From Lachnospiraceae bacterium (GTDB taxonomy: Bacteria; Bacillota; Clostridia; Lachnospirales; Lachnospiraceae): DNA of 64,000 nt. Below, piece by piece: positions 43,037 through 51,757 of the stretch; the first letter of the stretch is position 1, and each line of letters opens with the position of its first letter. The position numbers and the translations under genes were made by a program. The stretch covers positions 12,651 through 76,650 of the forward strand of contig VSNO01000002.1 of assembly GCA_009774375.1 (NCBI GenBank). The letters run 5' to 3'. The notes beneath the pieces are model-generated. The model did not search any database and was not told the DNA's origin. It saw nothing but the letters and a program-made list of their open reading frames with translations.

Positions 43037-44452
43037 ATGAAATCTTTTATGGATCAGGACTTTTTGCTCCAGACCAAAACAGCAAGCGATCTTTTTCACA
43101 ACTTTGCGGAAAAGACACCGGTGCTTGACTACCACTGCCACATCAATCCCGCAGAGATCGCAAACAACCGCAAGTTTGACAACATCACGCAGGTGTGGCT
43201 TGGCGGCGACCACTACAAATGGCGTTTCATGCGATCCTGCGGCGTGGACGAGAAGTTCATCACAGGCGACGCATCGGACAAAGAAAAATTCTTCAAGTGG
43301 GCAGAGTGCGTCGGCAAAGCGATCGGCAACCCGCTCTTCCACTGGACACACTTAGAGCTGCAGCGGTATTTTGGCTACATGGGCGTCCTAAACAAAAACA
43401 CTGCCGAGGAAGTGTGGAACCTCTGCAATGAAAAGCTTAAGGACGACAGCATGAGCGTGCGCGGTCTGATCAAGAGCTCCAACGTGACGCTCATCTGCAC
43501 GACGGACGATCCCATCGACTCGCTCGAGTACCATAAGCAGCTCGCGGCAGACGATACCTTTGACGTGCAGGTGCTCCCCGCATGGAGACCGGACAAGGCG
43601 ATGAACATCGAGAAGCCTGATTATCTCGACTACCTCGCAAAGCTCTCAGATGTGAGCGGCGTCGCCATCAACACCTTCGCGGATCTGAAGAACGCACTGC
43701 AGAGCAGACTGGACTTCTTCGCTTCCCAGGGCTGCTCTGTGTCTGACCACGCGCTCGAGTATGTGATGTACCAGCCCGCTTCCGACGACGAGATCGAGGC
43801 GATCTTCGCAAAGAGAAAGGGCGGCGCGGCTGTCACTAGACAGGAGGAACTGCAGTACAAGACGGCTTTCATGCTCTTTGTCGGAAAACAGTACCACAGG
43901 TTAAACTGGGTGATGCAGCTCCACTACGGCTGCAAGCGCGACAACAACACGCTGCGCTATGACCAGTTAGGTCCCGACACCGGTTACGACTGCATCAACA
44001 ACTACGCACCGTCCGCGGAGCTTGCTGATTTCTTAAACGCACTGATAAAAACGGACGAACTGCCAAAGACGATCATCTACAGCCTGAACCCGAACGACAA
44101 CCAAGCGATCGGCACGATCCTCGGCTGCTTCCAGGACTCCACGGCGTGTGCCAAGATCCAGCAGGGCAGCGCGTGGTGGTTCAACGACCACAAGACCGGC
44201 ATGCAGGATCAGATGATCTCGCTCGCAAACCTCGGAAATCTCTCCGGATTTGTCGGCATGCTGACAGACTCGAGAAGCTTCCTCTCCTACACCAGACACG
44301 AGTATTTCAGACGTATCCTGTGCAATCTCGTCGGAAACTGGGTGGAGAACGGCGAGTTCCCGGCTGACATGGAGACGCTTGCGGAGATCGTGAAGGGCAT
44401 TTCTTATAATAATGCTGTGAATTACTTTGGATTTGACTTAAAGACCGTGTAG
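43037..44452 (+). CDS. uxaC: Glucuronate/galacturonate isomerase
   Basis: A 471-residue UxaC that converts D-glucuronate to D-fructuronate and D-galacturonate to D-tagaturonate, the entry step of uronate catabolism. The amidohydrolase-like zinc motif is at the start (TPVLDYHCHINPAEI), followed by DNITQVWLGGDHYKWRFMRS, VTLICTTDDPIDSLEYH, VLPAWRPDKAMN, MQLHYGCKRDNN and MLTDSRSFLSYTRHEYFRRI. The length is standard. TGGAGG precedes the ATG. It is expressed with the LacI regulator upstream and is followed by a hairpin. Downstream enzymes (UxuB/UxaB, UxuA/UxaA, KdgK, KdgA) are not in the window. Confidence 0.97.
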   Translation: MKSFMDQDFLLQTKTASDLFHNFAEKTPVLDYHCHINPAEIANNRKFDNITQVWLGGDHYKWRFMRSCGVDEKFITGDASDKEKFFKWAECVGKAIGNPLFHWTHLELQRYFGYMGVLNKNTAEEVWNLCNEKLKDDSMSVRGLIKSSNVTLICTTDDPIDSLEYHKQLAADDTFDVQVLPAWRPDKAMNIEKPDYLDYLAKLSDVSGVAINTFADLKNALQSRLDFFASQGCSVSDHALEYVMYQPASDDEIEAIFAKRKGGAAVTRQEELQYKTAFMLFVGKQYHRLNWVMQLHYGCKRDNNTLRYDQLGPDTGYDCINNYAPSAELADFLNALIKTDELPKTIIYSLNPNDNQAIGTILGCFQDSTACAKIQQGSAWWFNDHKTGMQDQMISLANLGNLSGFVGMLTDSRSFLSYTRHEYFRRILCNLVGNWVENGEFPADMETLAEIVKGISYNNAVNYFGFDLKTV

Positions 44453-44477
44453 ATCGCATGATCGCAACCATTATCAG

Positions 44478-44509
44478 GGGCTGTCGGATGCAGGACTTAC
44501 CGACAGCCC
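44478..44509 (+). terminator. Hairpin after uxaC
   Basis: A perfect ten-base stem (GGGCTGTCGG with CCGACAGCCC) around a 12-base loop, 25 bases after the stop. The following U-run is weak, so it may act in both directions or mainly as an mRNA 3' protector. Confidence 0.65.
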
Positions 44510-44515
44510 TTGAAA

Positions 44516-44833
44516 TCAATACCCCAGCCAGCGGTCTATCAAAGTCCCATCCACTGCATTGATCGTCATAAAACTTTTATCCACATCATTGACCGAAATC
44601 ATGTTTTCCCCATCATAGGACAGTTCATATGTTCCGAAGAAATCCCATACCGGAACCAAAAGCCCTGTACTGTCATCCGACTGCGGATCGTAGATCCTGG
44701 TATATCCAAATGTAATCTTATTTACATAAAAGTTTTTTACCTGCAAAGGTTCCCCTATATCCTTCCCTTCTTCCCTTTTATCCGTTAAAACATCCGCATT
44801 CTGTATCAGCATCATTTTTTCATAAATTGCCAT
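44516..44833 (-). pseudogene. C-terminal part of a split DUF6034-like lipoprotein gene
   Basis: A 105-residue frame that starts on the base where the upstream frame ends (TAATG). It has no signal peptide. LVPVWDFFGTYELSYDGENM and FMTINAVDGTLIDRWLGY match the usual end of DUF6034 proteins of Clostridia, whose start is represented by the frame at 44833-45336. The whole family protein is around 400 residues, so about 150 central residues are missing here. It could still be translated by coupling, but a functional product is doubtful. Confidence 0.55.
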
Positions 44834-45336
44834 TATGTCCGAAAATACGGATCAATCAGTTCATCTTTAAATTCATACGGAGCAGTCAGCTTTGACAATT
44901 CCCGTTTCTCCGGTGCTGTTTCATAAGACCTTTGTTCTTCTATTTTCCCATGTAAATCATACACATCCGCATTTCCGAACAATGCCCTCGTGATCGCATC
45001 TATGTCCTCCTGATCAGACTCATGTCGTTTCACATAGATCGCCGGTACTGTTTCCACTTCCGGAATGACCAGATCTGCATCAGTAAACACATTCAGTTTC
45101 CCTGTTATATCTGAAACCTCATTCTTATAATGCGCAGGAATGTCCAGTCTCGTCTGGAGCAAGTTCTCGGAAACAGTGCTCTGCGTTTTTACTGCTTCAT
45201 CTGCTTCCTTATAGTGCTCCATTGCATGTTCCCCTTTCGGTCTGACCACAGGAGTCCCCGGCGTTTTGGCACAGCCCGATAACATATTTGTGCTAATGAG
45301 CAGACTCGCTATTACAGCCATTTTCTTATTCATCAT
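44833..45336 (-). CDS. N-terminal part of DUF6034-like lipoprotein
   Basis: A 167-residue secreted lipoprotein fragment. The signal peptide MMNKKMAVIASLLISTNMLS leads to a lipobox (SGCAK). The body has the DUF6034-like N-terminal pattern, LLQTRLDIPAHYKNEVSDIT, LNVFTDADLVIPEVETVPAI. It stops at DPYFRT, and the C-terminal half continues in the next frame after an apparent internal deletion. The start was set at 45336, because AAGGAGG stands five bases before these ATGs; an ATG 15 bases upstream overlaps that site. It probably belonged with the regulator/kinase genes next to it. Family function is unknown. Confidence 0.55.
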   Translation of the reverse strand: MMNKKMAVIASLLISTNMLSGCAKTPGTPVVRPKGEHAMEHYKEADEAVKTQSTVSENLLQTRLDIPAHYKNEVSDITGKLNVFTDADLVIPEVETVPAIYVKRHESDQEDIDAITRALFGNADVYDLHGKIEEQRSYETAPEKRELSKLTAPYEFKDELIDPYFRT

Positions 45337-45438
45337 TTCTTCCTCCTTCATAATGCAGTGTAAATAAGGATCCTTACCTAAAATACTTTACAATCTATTG
45401 ATATACCAAGTCTTGTACAACTTGTAACCGTTTCGTGA

Positions 45439-46854
45439 TCAAGACTGCCATAAAACAGAAACACTTGTCCCTTCTCCTTCTTTACTCTCTATGTGAATTT
45501 TCCATCCATGAATTTCCGCGATCTGACAGCATAAGGAAAGTCCCAGACCAATTCCCCCTGCTTTTTTTGAGCGGGATTTGTCTACCATATAAAAGGCTTT
45601 CGTCACATGGGCTATTTCTCCCGCTGGTATCCCCTTCCCAAAATCCTGTACGGAAATCTTCTGTTCATCAGCAGCAATCTCTATATTGCTCCCTGTTTCA
45701 GACGCTTTATACGCATTGTCCACCAGATTCCATAAAAGCGAAAGCAATAAATCCTCATCTGCCTGTTTCTCCAGTGTTTCCGGCAGGCAGGTCCGATTAA
45801 GTTTTATCTGTTTTTCTTCCAGCCGAAACGACATCAACGCGTTTAACTGTTCGAAGATTTTTCGCACGGATTGTTTTTTTATAGAAATAACAGAATCATC
45901 CTGATTGCACAGCCTTGAAAATTCCATCATTTTTTCCGACAGACGAGCCAGCCGCTTTGATTCATTTAAAATATAGAAAAGTGCTTTCTCACGTTCACTC
46001 TCCGTAAGCCGTAAAGTGAGCAGCACTTCTACATTTCCGATAATTGCTGTCATCGGGGTTTTCATTTCATGGGATAAACTTCCGAGAAGCTGCTGCTGCT
46101 TTTCATTCGTCTCCTCCAGCATTTCCATATGCTCCCGTATTTTTTCTGCCATTTGGTTAAAGCTTTCTGTCACTTCCCCGATCTCATCATTATTTGTGAT
46201 TGAAATATAACTGTCATATTCGCCATTTGCCACCCTGAATGATGCACCTTTTAATTCCTCAAGCGGAAACAGGATCCTGCGAATCCCATGATAAAGCAAA
46301 GCTCCTACTGTACAAAACAAAACAATCGTAAATCCGACTCCGGAAAAAAACAATTTCCAAACCCTTGAATAAATGTCAGTCACATCCCTGTATACTGCAA
46401 GACTGTAACCATTTTCCCCCAAGTTCATATACTCCTGATAAAACACAATTAAGATCTTTCCGTCCACTTTCTGCCTTCTGCTGATATACATCTCCCCACT
46501 ATGCAGATCCTGGCTTTTGAACATTTTGCTCAATGCACTCCTGTCAATTTCGTAAGGAGATGCGTTCCATACTTCTTCCCCGTCTTTCCACAGTATACTG
46601 TCCATTTTAAAAATCTGCCGGAATTCATTGATGACCATGATTTCCTTAACGACTGTTTCCACTGTTCCGATACTTTCCCTCTGTATCTTTTCCCGGATCA
46701 CGGACACATTTTTGTCAATCTCCTTTTTCCCATAGCATATCACATCGTCTACACCCTGACGGAGCATAGATGAGAGCAAAAAGAAAAGAATGCCCAATGA
46801 CAGTCCCATCATTCCACTAAACACCCAAATACATATTTTATGAAACAGTTTCAT
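45439..46854 (-). CDS. Sensor histidine kinase with extracellular sensor and HAMP
   Basis: A 471-residue kinase that looks intact. Helix 1 is at about residues 7-29 and helix 2 near 167-190, with an extracellular sensor between. HAMP follows (LFPLEELKGASFRVANGEYD), then the phosphoacceptor in GSLSHEMKTPMTAIIGNVEV and the ATPase boxes LLWNLVDNAYKASETG, VQDFGKGIPAGE and GGIGLGLSLCCQIAEIHG. It overlaps the damaged response-regulator gene by ATGA. With no functional cognate regulator nearby it is probably an orphan, may cross-talk, or is on its way to being lost. The DUF6034-like lipoprotein gene lies downstream. Confidence 0.9.
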   Translation of the reverse strand: MKLFHKICIWVFSGMMGLSLGILFFLLSSMLRQGVDDVICYGKKEIDKNVSVIREKIQRESIGTVETVVKEIMVINEFRQIFKMDSILWKDGEEVWNASPYEIDRSALSKMFKSQDLHSGEMYISRRQKVDGKILIVFYQEYMNLGENGYSLAVYRDVTDIYSRVWKLFFSGVGFTIVLFCTVGALLYHGIRRILFPLEELKGASFRVANGEYDSYISITNNDEIGEVTESFNQMAEKIREHMEMLEETNEKQQQLLGSLSHEMKTPMTAIIGNVEVLLTLRLTESEREKALFYILNESKRLARLSEKMMEFSRLCNQDDSVISIKKQSVRKIFEQLNALMSFRLEEKQIKLNRTCLPETLEKQADEDLLLSLLWNLVDNAYKASETGSNIEIAADEQKISVQDFGKGIPAGEIAHVTKAFYMVDKSRSKKAGGIGLGLSLCCQIAEIHGWKIHIESKEGEGTSVSVLWQS

Positions 46855-47405
46855 TCCTCTACCTCCAAACGGTATCCTATTCTGGGTAATGTCTTTATCA
46901 CATCTTCAAATCCCAGTTTCTTACGGATACGGCTGATATGGGCATCTACCGTTCTCGTTTCTCCTTCAAACTCCATTCCCCAAAGTGCACCCAAAAGCTG
47001 GCTTCTGGTTAACGCCCTGTTTTTATTGCGCACCAACATCATCAGGCAGTCAAATTCCATAGGCTTTAAATAAACCTCCTACCCGCCTTTGGTCACTACT
47101 CTCTTTTCCCTGTCAATGACGACATCATAGATAATGATCTTTTCCTGAAAAGAGCCTCTGCGTTTCAGGATCTTATCAATACGTATCAATAATTTTTGAA
47201 GCTCCGGCAGCAATGCGAAGCCATCCTTCCCCGGCAGCATGACATCTACCACCGCACAGCCATAATCATGTCCTGTTTCTAACGAAGCGCTGGCTTCATC
47301 ACCGTCCAGAAAAGAGACGACCTCATATCCGGTCGCCCGCAAACTCATTGCGATCACATCATTGATCGCTTCTTCATCTTCTATCACTAAAATTTTTATA
47401 TTCAT
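46851..47405 (-). pseudogene. Broken OmpR-family response regulator (internal deletion plus stop codon)
   Basis: The first frame (47405-47079) starts as a normal receiver, MNIKILVIEDEEAINDVIAM, with the phosphoacceptor in CAVVDVMLPGKDGFALLPEL. The text then jumps to LLIRIDKILKRRG, so about 40 residues that hold the switch threonine and conserved lysine are gone, without a frame change. A TAG follows after VVTKGG (47076-47078 region). The same frame reopens as EVYLKPMEFDCLMMLVRNKN and continues as a complete winged-helix DNA-binding domain ending TLPRIGYRLEVEE. Even with readthrough, the receiver is unlikely to fold or be phosphorylated. The kinase gene downstream overlaps it and is intact. 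Confidence 0.9.
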
Positions 47406-47716
47406 GATCCACCCTCCAGTCTTTATTTTGCCACAAACAGAACCAGATTGGTGTAACCAACTTGTAAATTATCCCCCGCAAAAGTTATTCTCTGTTTTCC
47501 CCTGCACGGATCCGCCACTTGTTGACGCTCTGGCACTGCAATGAATAATGTATTACACTATAACCAATAGAAAATAGAAAAATGACGCCGATCCAGCGTC
47601 AAAAAAGAAAGAGATCTGCAGTCTGGCTGTGAAAGCAGCCGGATCAGTGATCTCCGTTACGACGGTATGCCTGACATCCTAAAATCAGAAAACGGGGAAT
47701 TTTTGTAAACAGGGCG
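47406..47716. other. Intergenic region without recognised gene
   Basis: About 310 AT-rich bases upstream of the broken regulator. No open frame with a ribosome binding site, RNA gene or strong hairpin was recognised. It presumably held the promoter of the regulator-kinase genes and the end of the truncated gene that follows. Confidence 0.5.
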
Positions 47717-47881
47717 TTAATCGATCAGCTTGTTCTTCTTTTTGTGGGCAACACCCCAGCCATATTTATTTCCATATGGAAAAACTATTTTTGTCTCTGT
47801 ATGAAATGCTGATACCAGCCATTCGTTCAACAGAATAAATCTTTCCGAGTTCTCTCCACAGAAGCGAATCATTTCTTCCAT
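47717..47881 (-). pseudogene. DUF3788-like gene remnant
   Basis: A 54-codon frame reads MEEMIRFCGENSERFILLNE, then VFPYGNKYGWGVAHKKKNKL and stops at ID. The Y-G-x-K-Y-G-W stretch followed by a run of lysines is the central pattern of DUF3788 proteins, which normally continue 50-70 residues further. The frame also continues upstream (WYHAEIVRTTLS) without an ATG. Both ends appear lost, so it is a remnant. Confidence 0.5.
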
Positions 47882-47918
47882 AGAAAGCGTTGTTCGTACT
47901 ATTTCTGCATGATACCAC

Positions 47919-48368
47919 TTACTTTTTGCCGCCCAGTTCCACTAATTTCAGGTAGTGCGGAATATCTTCCATGACAGGATGGATCCGAAAGGGCGCGCCG
48001 CAGCACCCGCAGTGCCATTTTTCCTCCTGTTCGAACATATGCTTTACACTGGATCTGCAGGTGCCGGTTCTGGCACCCGGCGTCGCTATGACGGAACATT
48101 TCCACGATCCTTTCGGGGCACTCGCCCAGGTACGCCAGACAATTCTGTGCATTCCGGATTCTCAATTCCAGATACAGCTTTCCTGTATCGGAGGTCAGTG
48201 CGTAATCGTATACGGACGATTTTCTGCAAAAATACCGGACAGACGGCCCCTCATTGGGATCACCTTTCTTCCTGACAGCGCCACCGTCCATCCTATTTTG
48301 TCCGGTATATCCACCAATTCATTGCGGCGGATCAGCGCCCACCTGCTGATGAAAAGCGCATCACTCAT
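47919..48368 (-). pseudogene. Zinc-ribbon-type hypothetical gene with two frameshifts
   Basis: Three frames must be joined to read one protein. The start, at an ATG overlapping the DUF2087 stop (ATGA), reads MSDALFISRWALIRRNELVD and runs to about 48215. The second frame covers YDYALTSDTGKLYLELRIRN and ECPERIVEMFRHSDAGCQNR. The third ends with EKWHCGCCGAPFRIHPVMED, whose Cys-x-x-Cys resembles a zinc ribbon. The family is not recognised; DUF3795-like proteins are a weak guess. Two frameshifts make a functional product unlikely, unless they are sequencing errors. Confidence 0.5.
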
Positions 48369-48736
48369 CGTATCATCTCCTCATAGGTGCTTCTCCAGTC
48401 CTTTTCCGCCCAATACTCGGAACCGTCCCTGAGCCGTCCGATCAGGCGGTATTGAAACATTTCCCTGCGAATCAGTTCTATGTCCGTAAACGCAATATTC
48501 TGCCTGATGATCTCGTTTATTTCTTTCTCTGTGTATTTTCTGTCCATGTCGATCTGCTCTGCTATTTTTATCAGTACAATGATTCTCATTGGCTTTTTCG
48601 ATGGGTATTGCAGCAGTCTTCCCTCCGAGTCATAATAGGACGCTAATTTTTTATAGTATGTCTCAATCATTTTTCCATCATACTCCTTTACTTTGTCACG
48701 GTTGAGGCTGTCGTCATGCCAATTTCGTCCAAACAA
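48365..48736 (-). CDS. DUF2087-domain protein, probably 5'-damaged
   Basis: Up to 123 residues from a TTG codon, or 101 from the ATG at 48670, which has AAAGGAG 12 bases upstream. The core YYDSEGRLLQYPSKKPMRII, KYTEKEINEIIRQNIAFTDI and LIRREMFQYRLIGRLRDGSE is the DUF2087 domain, a winged-helix-like unit often found at the end of small regulators. A second frame just upstream (48688-48792, MTVLEQISHETMVFMRGKYC) looks like the missing start, joined by one frameshift near 48725. The gene may thus be a pseudogene, or use the internal ATG. It overlaps the next remnant by ATGA. Confidence 0.6.
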   Translation of the reverse strand: MFGRNWHDDSLNRDKVKEYDGKMIETYYKKLASYYDSEGRLLQYPSKKPMRIIVLIKIAEQIDMDRKYTEKEINEIIRQNIAFTDIELIRREMFQYRLIGRLRDGSEYWAEKDWRSTYEEMIR

Positions 48737-48893
48737 TATTTACCACGCATAAATACCATTGTCTCATGGCTAATCTGTTCAAGAACTGTCATTCGATACC
48801 TCCATGTCTTTCGGACCGTGTCCTACGGCATTTTTCCAACACGCCAAAATCAACGATTTCATTTGCCTGTCTTACTAAAATAAACATCTGTTT

Positions 48894-50663
48894 TTATCCC
48901 GAAATAACCCTGCAGCGCCTCTTGTAGCATGCAATTCCATATCTGTATATGGTTGTCATGCCATCGTCAATTAATGCTTCCTCGTAATTGTTGTCATAAA
49001 TCTGCTTTAACGCTTCTTCGCAGGCACTGTCAAACGCCGCATTCTCGGCATATTTCAGCTCGATAACGATGCCAATCTCCTTATCCTCCACCTTCACGCT
49101 GATGTCACTGTAGCCGTCGCCGGACTCCGCGTTGGATCTTGCCTTCCAGCCCCTCATGCCTGCAAATAAGCCAAGCAGGATTCCGTGGTAAAAGTTTTCC
49201 TTCATCTGTTTCCTGACACTGGTATCGCGGATACTGATGGCCTTTCTTAAGTACGATGTAAATTCTTTTTCTATTGTATCTGTGTCATTTTGCTCAAATG
49301 CCCTGCAAAAGCTCTCCAGCTTTGGAAAGTCGTTCCTGGTTTCCGTCTCAAACCATTCCTGGATCTGTTCCTCAAATATCCACTGTATCTCCCTGTTTGG
49401 AATAACCAGTCCTGTCAGGCCTCTGTCATCATGCCCGTCCTGTGTCAGATAACCTGTCGTAAAAAGAATACTCCACAAATTGTCAGTCGTGGAATCCAGA
49501 TCCCTGTAAGTCAGCTCCTGCCGGATTTTCTTTCTGATGCTTCCGCCATTGACCAGAACTTCGATATCGTCCCTGGTAGCAGCGTCCGCTCGGTTTATGA
49601 ATTTTCTGACAATGTCGTTGCTGCTTGTGTTTACCCAGTAATTCTGCGGTTCTGTTACATTTCCATCTCGCAGGTCGCTGCAGTAATTAACCACATCCCA
49701 CGGACAATATATTCCCAGACTACCAAACAAGTAACCATCATACCATTCCCTGACCGCACCATACTGTTCTGAAAATCCATAGTATTCCAGCATCTGCCGG
49801 ACCTCTGCATCTGTAAAACCAAAGTATTCCTTGTAGCGCACATCTTTTACAGTATATACCCTGAAATTGTTTAACCCAGTAAAGATACTCTCCTTTGATA
49901 TCCTAAGACACCCTGTCAGGACTGCAAATTTTAAGCAGTCGTTTGTCTTAAACGCGTTTCCAAACAGGACTCTGACCAGCTCCACCATCGCATCATAATA
50001 TCCTGACTGATATGCCTTATCAAGCGGTACGTCGTATTCGTCAATCAGCATGATGACTCCCTGACCATAATGCTTCTGCAAAAGCTGTGACAATGTCTGC
50101 AGGCTGCTTTTGAGCAGTTCATCGGACATTGTATAAGCCCCTCTCTTATCAATGCTGATCAGCGCTTCATAACGGCTGCGCTCCATTTCCGTCAGACGAT
50201 CACTCTGCATCAAAAACTGGAACCGCATTGCCTCATTGCCGATTATATGTCGGAGCATCTCCTTTGCTTCCCCATAATTTGCCCCTGTCGCCCCTTTTAG
50301 TGTTATTGAAATCACTGGAAATTTCCCCATGTATTCTTTGCACAGCTCCTTTTCCCTTGAAATCTCAAGCCCGTCAAAAAGCGCGCCGTTGTCAAACGGC
50401 GTGACGTTATTAAACGGCGTGACGTTGTCAAACGGCGTGACGTTATTAAACGGCATGACATCACTGCCTGTCTCAAAGAAATATCGCAGCATACTCATGT
50501 TCAGGGTCTTTCCAAAACGCCTCGGGCGTGTAAACAGGCTCACTTTTCCCGGATTCTCCAACAGTGTCTTAATCAGTCCAGTCTTATCAACATAATAGAA
50601 ACCCCCGATACGCATTTCCTTAAAATTCTCAATCCCCATAGGAAGCTTTATTTTTCCTGCCAT
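48894..50663 (-). CDS. AAA-ATPase / PD-(D/E)XK nuclease family protein with in-frame repeat
   Basis: A 589-residue protein of the large gut-anaerobe family that couples an AAA-type ATPase to a C-terminal PD-(D/E)XK nuclease-like domain (DUF1703). It starts MAGKIKLPMGIENFKEMRIG with the family pattern YYVDKTGLIKTLLENPGKVS and the Walker A FTRPRRFGKTLNMSMLRYFF. Walker B is VIMLIDEYDVPLDKAYQSGY. Near the end IGIVIELKYAE holds the nuclease-like E-x-K. Residues about 60-85 are a repeat of PFNNVT/PFDNVT, absent from typical members. The role of the family is unknown; defence or mobile-element functions have been suggested. The ATG at 50663 has AAAGGGG before it. Confidence 0.9.
   Translation of the reverse strand: MAGKIKLPMGIENFKEMRIGGFYYVDKTGLIKTLLENPGKVSLFTRPRRFGKTLNMSMLRYFFETGSDVMPFNNVTPFDNVTPFNNVTPFDNGALFDGLEISREKELCKEYMGKFPVISITLKGATGANYGEAKEMLRHIIGNEAMRFQFLMQSDRLTEMERSRYEALISIDKRGAYTMSDELLKSSLQTLSQLLQKHYGQGVIMLIDEYDVPLDKAYQSGYYDAMVELVRVLFGNAFKTNDCLKFAVLTGCLRISKESIFTGLNNFRVYTVKDVRYKEYFGFTDAEVRQMLEYYGFSEQYGAVREWYDGYLFGSLGIYCPWDVVNYCSDLRDGNVTEPQNYWVNTSSNDIVRKFINRADAATRDDIEVLVNGGSIRKKIRQELTYRDLDSTTDNLWSILFTTGYLTQDGHDDRGLTGLVIPNREIQWIFEEQIQEWFETETRNDFPKLESFCRAFEQNDTDTIEKEFTSYLRKAISIRDTSVRKQMKENFYHGILLGLFAGMRGWKARSNAESGDGYSDISVKVEDKEIGIVIELKYAENAAFDSACEEALKQIYDNNYEEALIDDGMTTIYRYGIACYKRRCRVISG
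50388..50459. repeat. Four 18-base tandem repeats inside the AAA-ATPase gene
   Basis: Alternating units GTTGTCAAACGGCGTGAC and GTTATTAAACGGCGTGAC, each twice; the last has one change. On the coding strand each adds six residues (N-x-V-T-P-F type), so copy-number change keeps the frame. It is a short variable-number-type array. Confidence 0.93.
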
Positions 50664-50714
50664 ACCATACCCCTTTCTCTGTAAACTACTGCATTTTTTA
50701 ACAGTATAGCACAT

Positions 50715-50909
50715 TTAAAAGGTAAAACACATCGGATGCGGCACGGATAATTGTATCCGTCCGAATCCCAGTTCTGCAACCAGACTTAATTCCGGTATGC
50801 CATCTCTTTCACGCAACACATGAACCATCCAGTGCTCATAGGGACAGCTGATGCCCCCGCGTTCGATCCGCTCCGGATACGAAAATACCTCCCTTGTGAT
50901 TTCCTTCAC
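50715..50909 (-). CDS. Short hypothetical protein or gene remnant
   Basis: Sixty-four codons from a GTG; the frame is open some 17 codons further upstream without an ATG. It contains GGISCPYEHWMVHVLRERDG and ends SVPHPMCFTF. No domain was recognised and there is no clear ribosome binding site. It sits directly before the AAA-ATPase gene on the same strand. It may be the C-terminal rest of a lost gene. Confidence 0.3.
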   Translation of the reverse strand: MKEITREVFSYPERIERGGISCPYEHWMVHVLRERDGIPELSLVAELGFGRIQLSVPHPMCFTF

Positions 50910-50986
50910 TCTCCGGTAATCCTTTTCCTGTTCTTTTCTGCTCTTGTATTCACTTTTTCATATACCAATATATAGACTGTGCCCCC

Positions 50987-51457
50987 TCAAAACTTGTACT
51001 GCATAAAATTGCCATTTTTTACAAACCCGAAATCCGTGTACAGCAGCACCCCCATATCGGAAGCCGTGATCTGGACGCAGCCACATCCATAATCCTTCGC
51101 TTCGTTTACCACCCGCGTCAACAGTTCTTTTGCGATGCCCTGTCTGCGGTAATCTTCCTCGGTGTACATGCTGGAAAGCAGTCCGATCTTTCCGTTGGGG
51201 CTGCCAAAATACGGCGGCTTTTCAACGAAGGACATTCCGCTTGTCCCGACAATCCGGTCTTTGTCCACTGCCAGCCATGAGACAAACGTGCCGTCCGCCA
51301 TATGACGGTTATAATAATCAATCAAGGCCGGTCTTAGATCGATATTCTCCCCCGTGATCTCATCGCCATGACGCCTTTCCTCCCGCAGTTGGCGGATTCG
51401 CAGTTCTATAAAAGTATCCACGTCCTTTTCGGTCATTTTTCTGTATTGCACAGCCAT
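50987..51457 (-). CDS. GNAT-family N-acetyltransferase
   Basis: A 156-residue single-domain GNAT. It starts MAVQYRKMTEKDVDTFIELR, has the central strands WLAVDKDRIVGTSGMSFVEK, the acetyl-CoA loop EEDYRRQGIAKELLTRVVNE and ends LLYTDFGFVKNGNFMQYKF, all in family order. The substrate is unknown; such enzymes acetylate amines, amino acids or antibiotics. A site AAAGGAGC stands before the ATG. It lies between the AAA-ATPase and the second regulator-kinase-ABC module, as a single gene. Confidence 0.92.
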   Translation of the reverse strand: MAVQYRKMTEKDVDTFIELRIRQLREERRHGDEITGENIDLRPALIDYYNRHMADGTFVSWLAVDKDRIVGTSGMSFVEKPPYFGSPNGKIGLLSSMYTEEDYRRQGIAKELLTRVVNEAKDYGCGCVQITASDMGVLLYTDFGFVKNGNFMQYKF

Positions 51458-51757
51458 TTAACATTGCTCCTTTCCATTCCCGCCCTGATCTTCGGAAATT
51501 TTTCCTCGTAATCTATAAGCCCATGGAAATAATTGTCCTTCTTTATTGAGCAGACCTGAATTTTTTATACGGGTTTTATGATTTAAAGCAATTTCCTTCG
51601 ATCATAAATCCAATACAATCTGTTTTATATTCCTTGGTACTCTCCTCGATACCATTATAACACATTGGAAATAAAGCTGGAATAAAAATAGTAGAATAAT
51701 CTGCTCACCGCACCGCAAAAATGAATATCAGGCGATTCCTTTATTGATTGATCCCTA
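51458..51757. other. Intergenic region, possible fragment of a lost gene
   Basis: Exactly 300 AT-rich bases between the GNAT gene and the permease. On the minus strand a 40-codon stretch (KIQVCSIKKDNYFHGLIDYE, then EKFPKIRAGMERSNVKW) is protein-like and runs into the GNAT promoter region without a start, so it may be a remnant. No strong hairpin or RNA gene was seen. Confidence 0.35.

Noticed and set aside
50388..50459. Possible CRISPR-like array
   Set aside because: Units are contiguous without spacers, keep the reading frame of a protein, and no cas genes are present.
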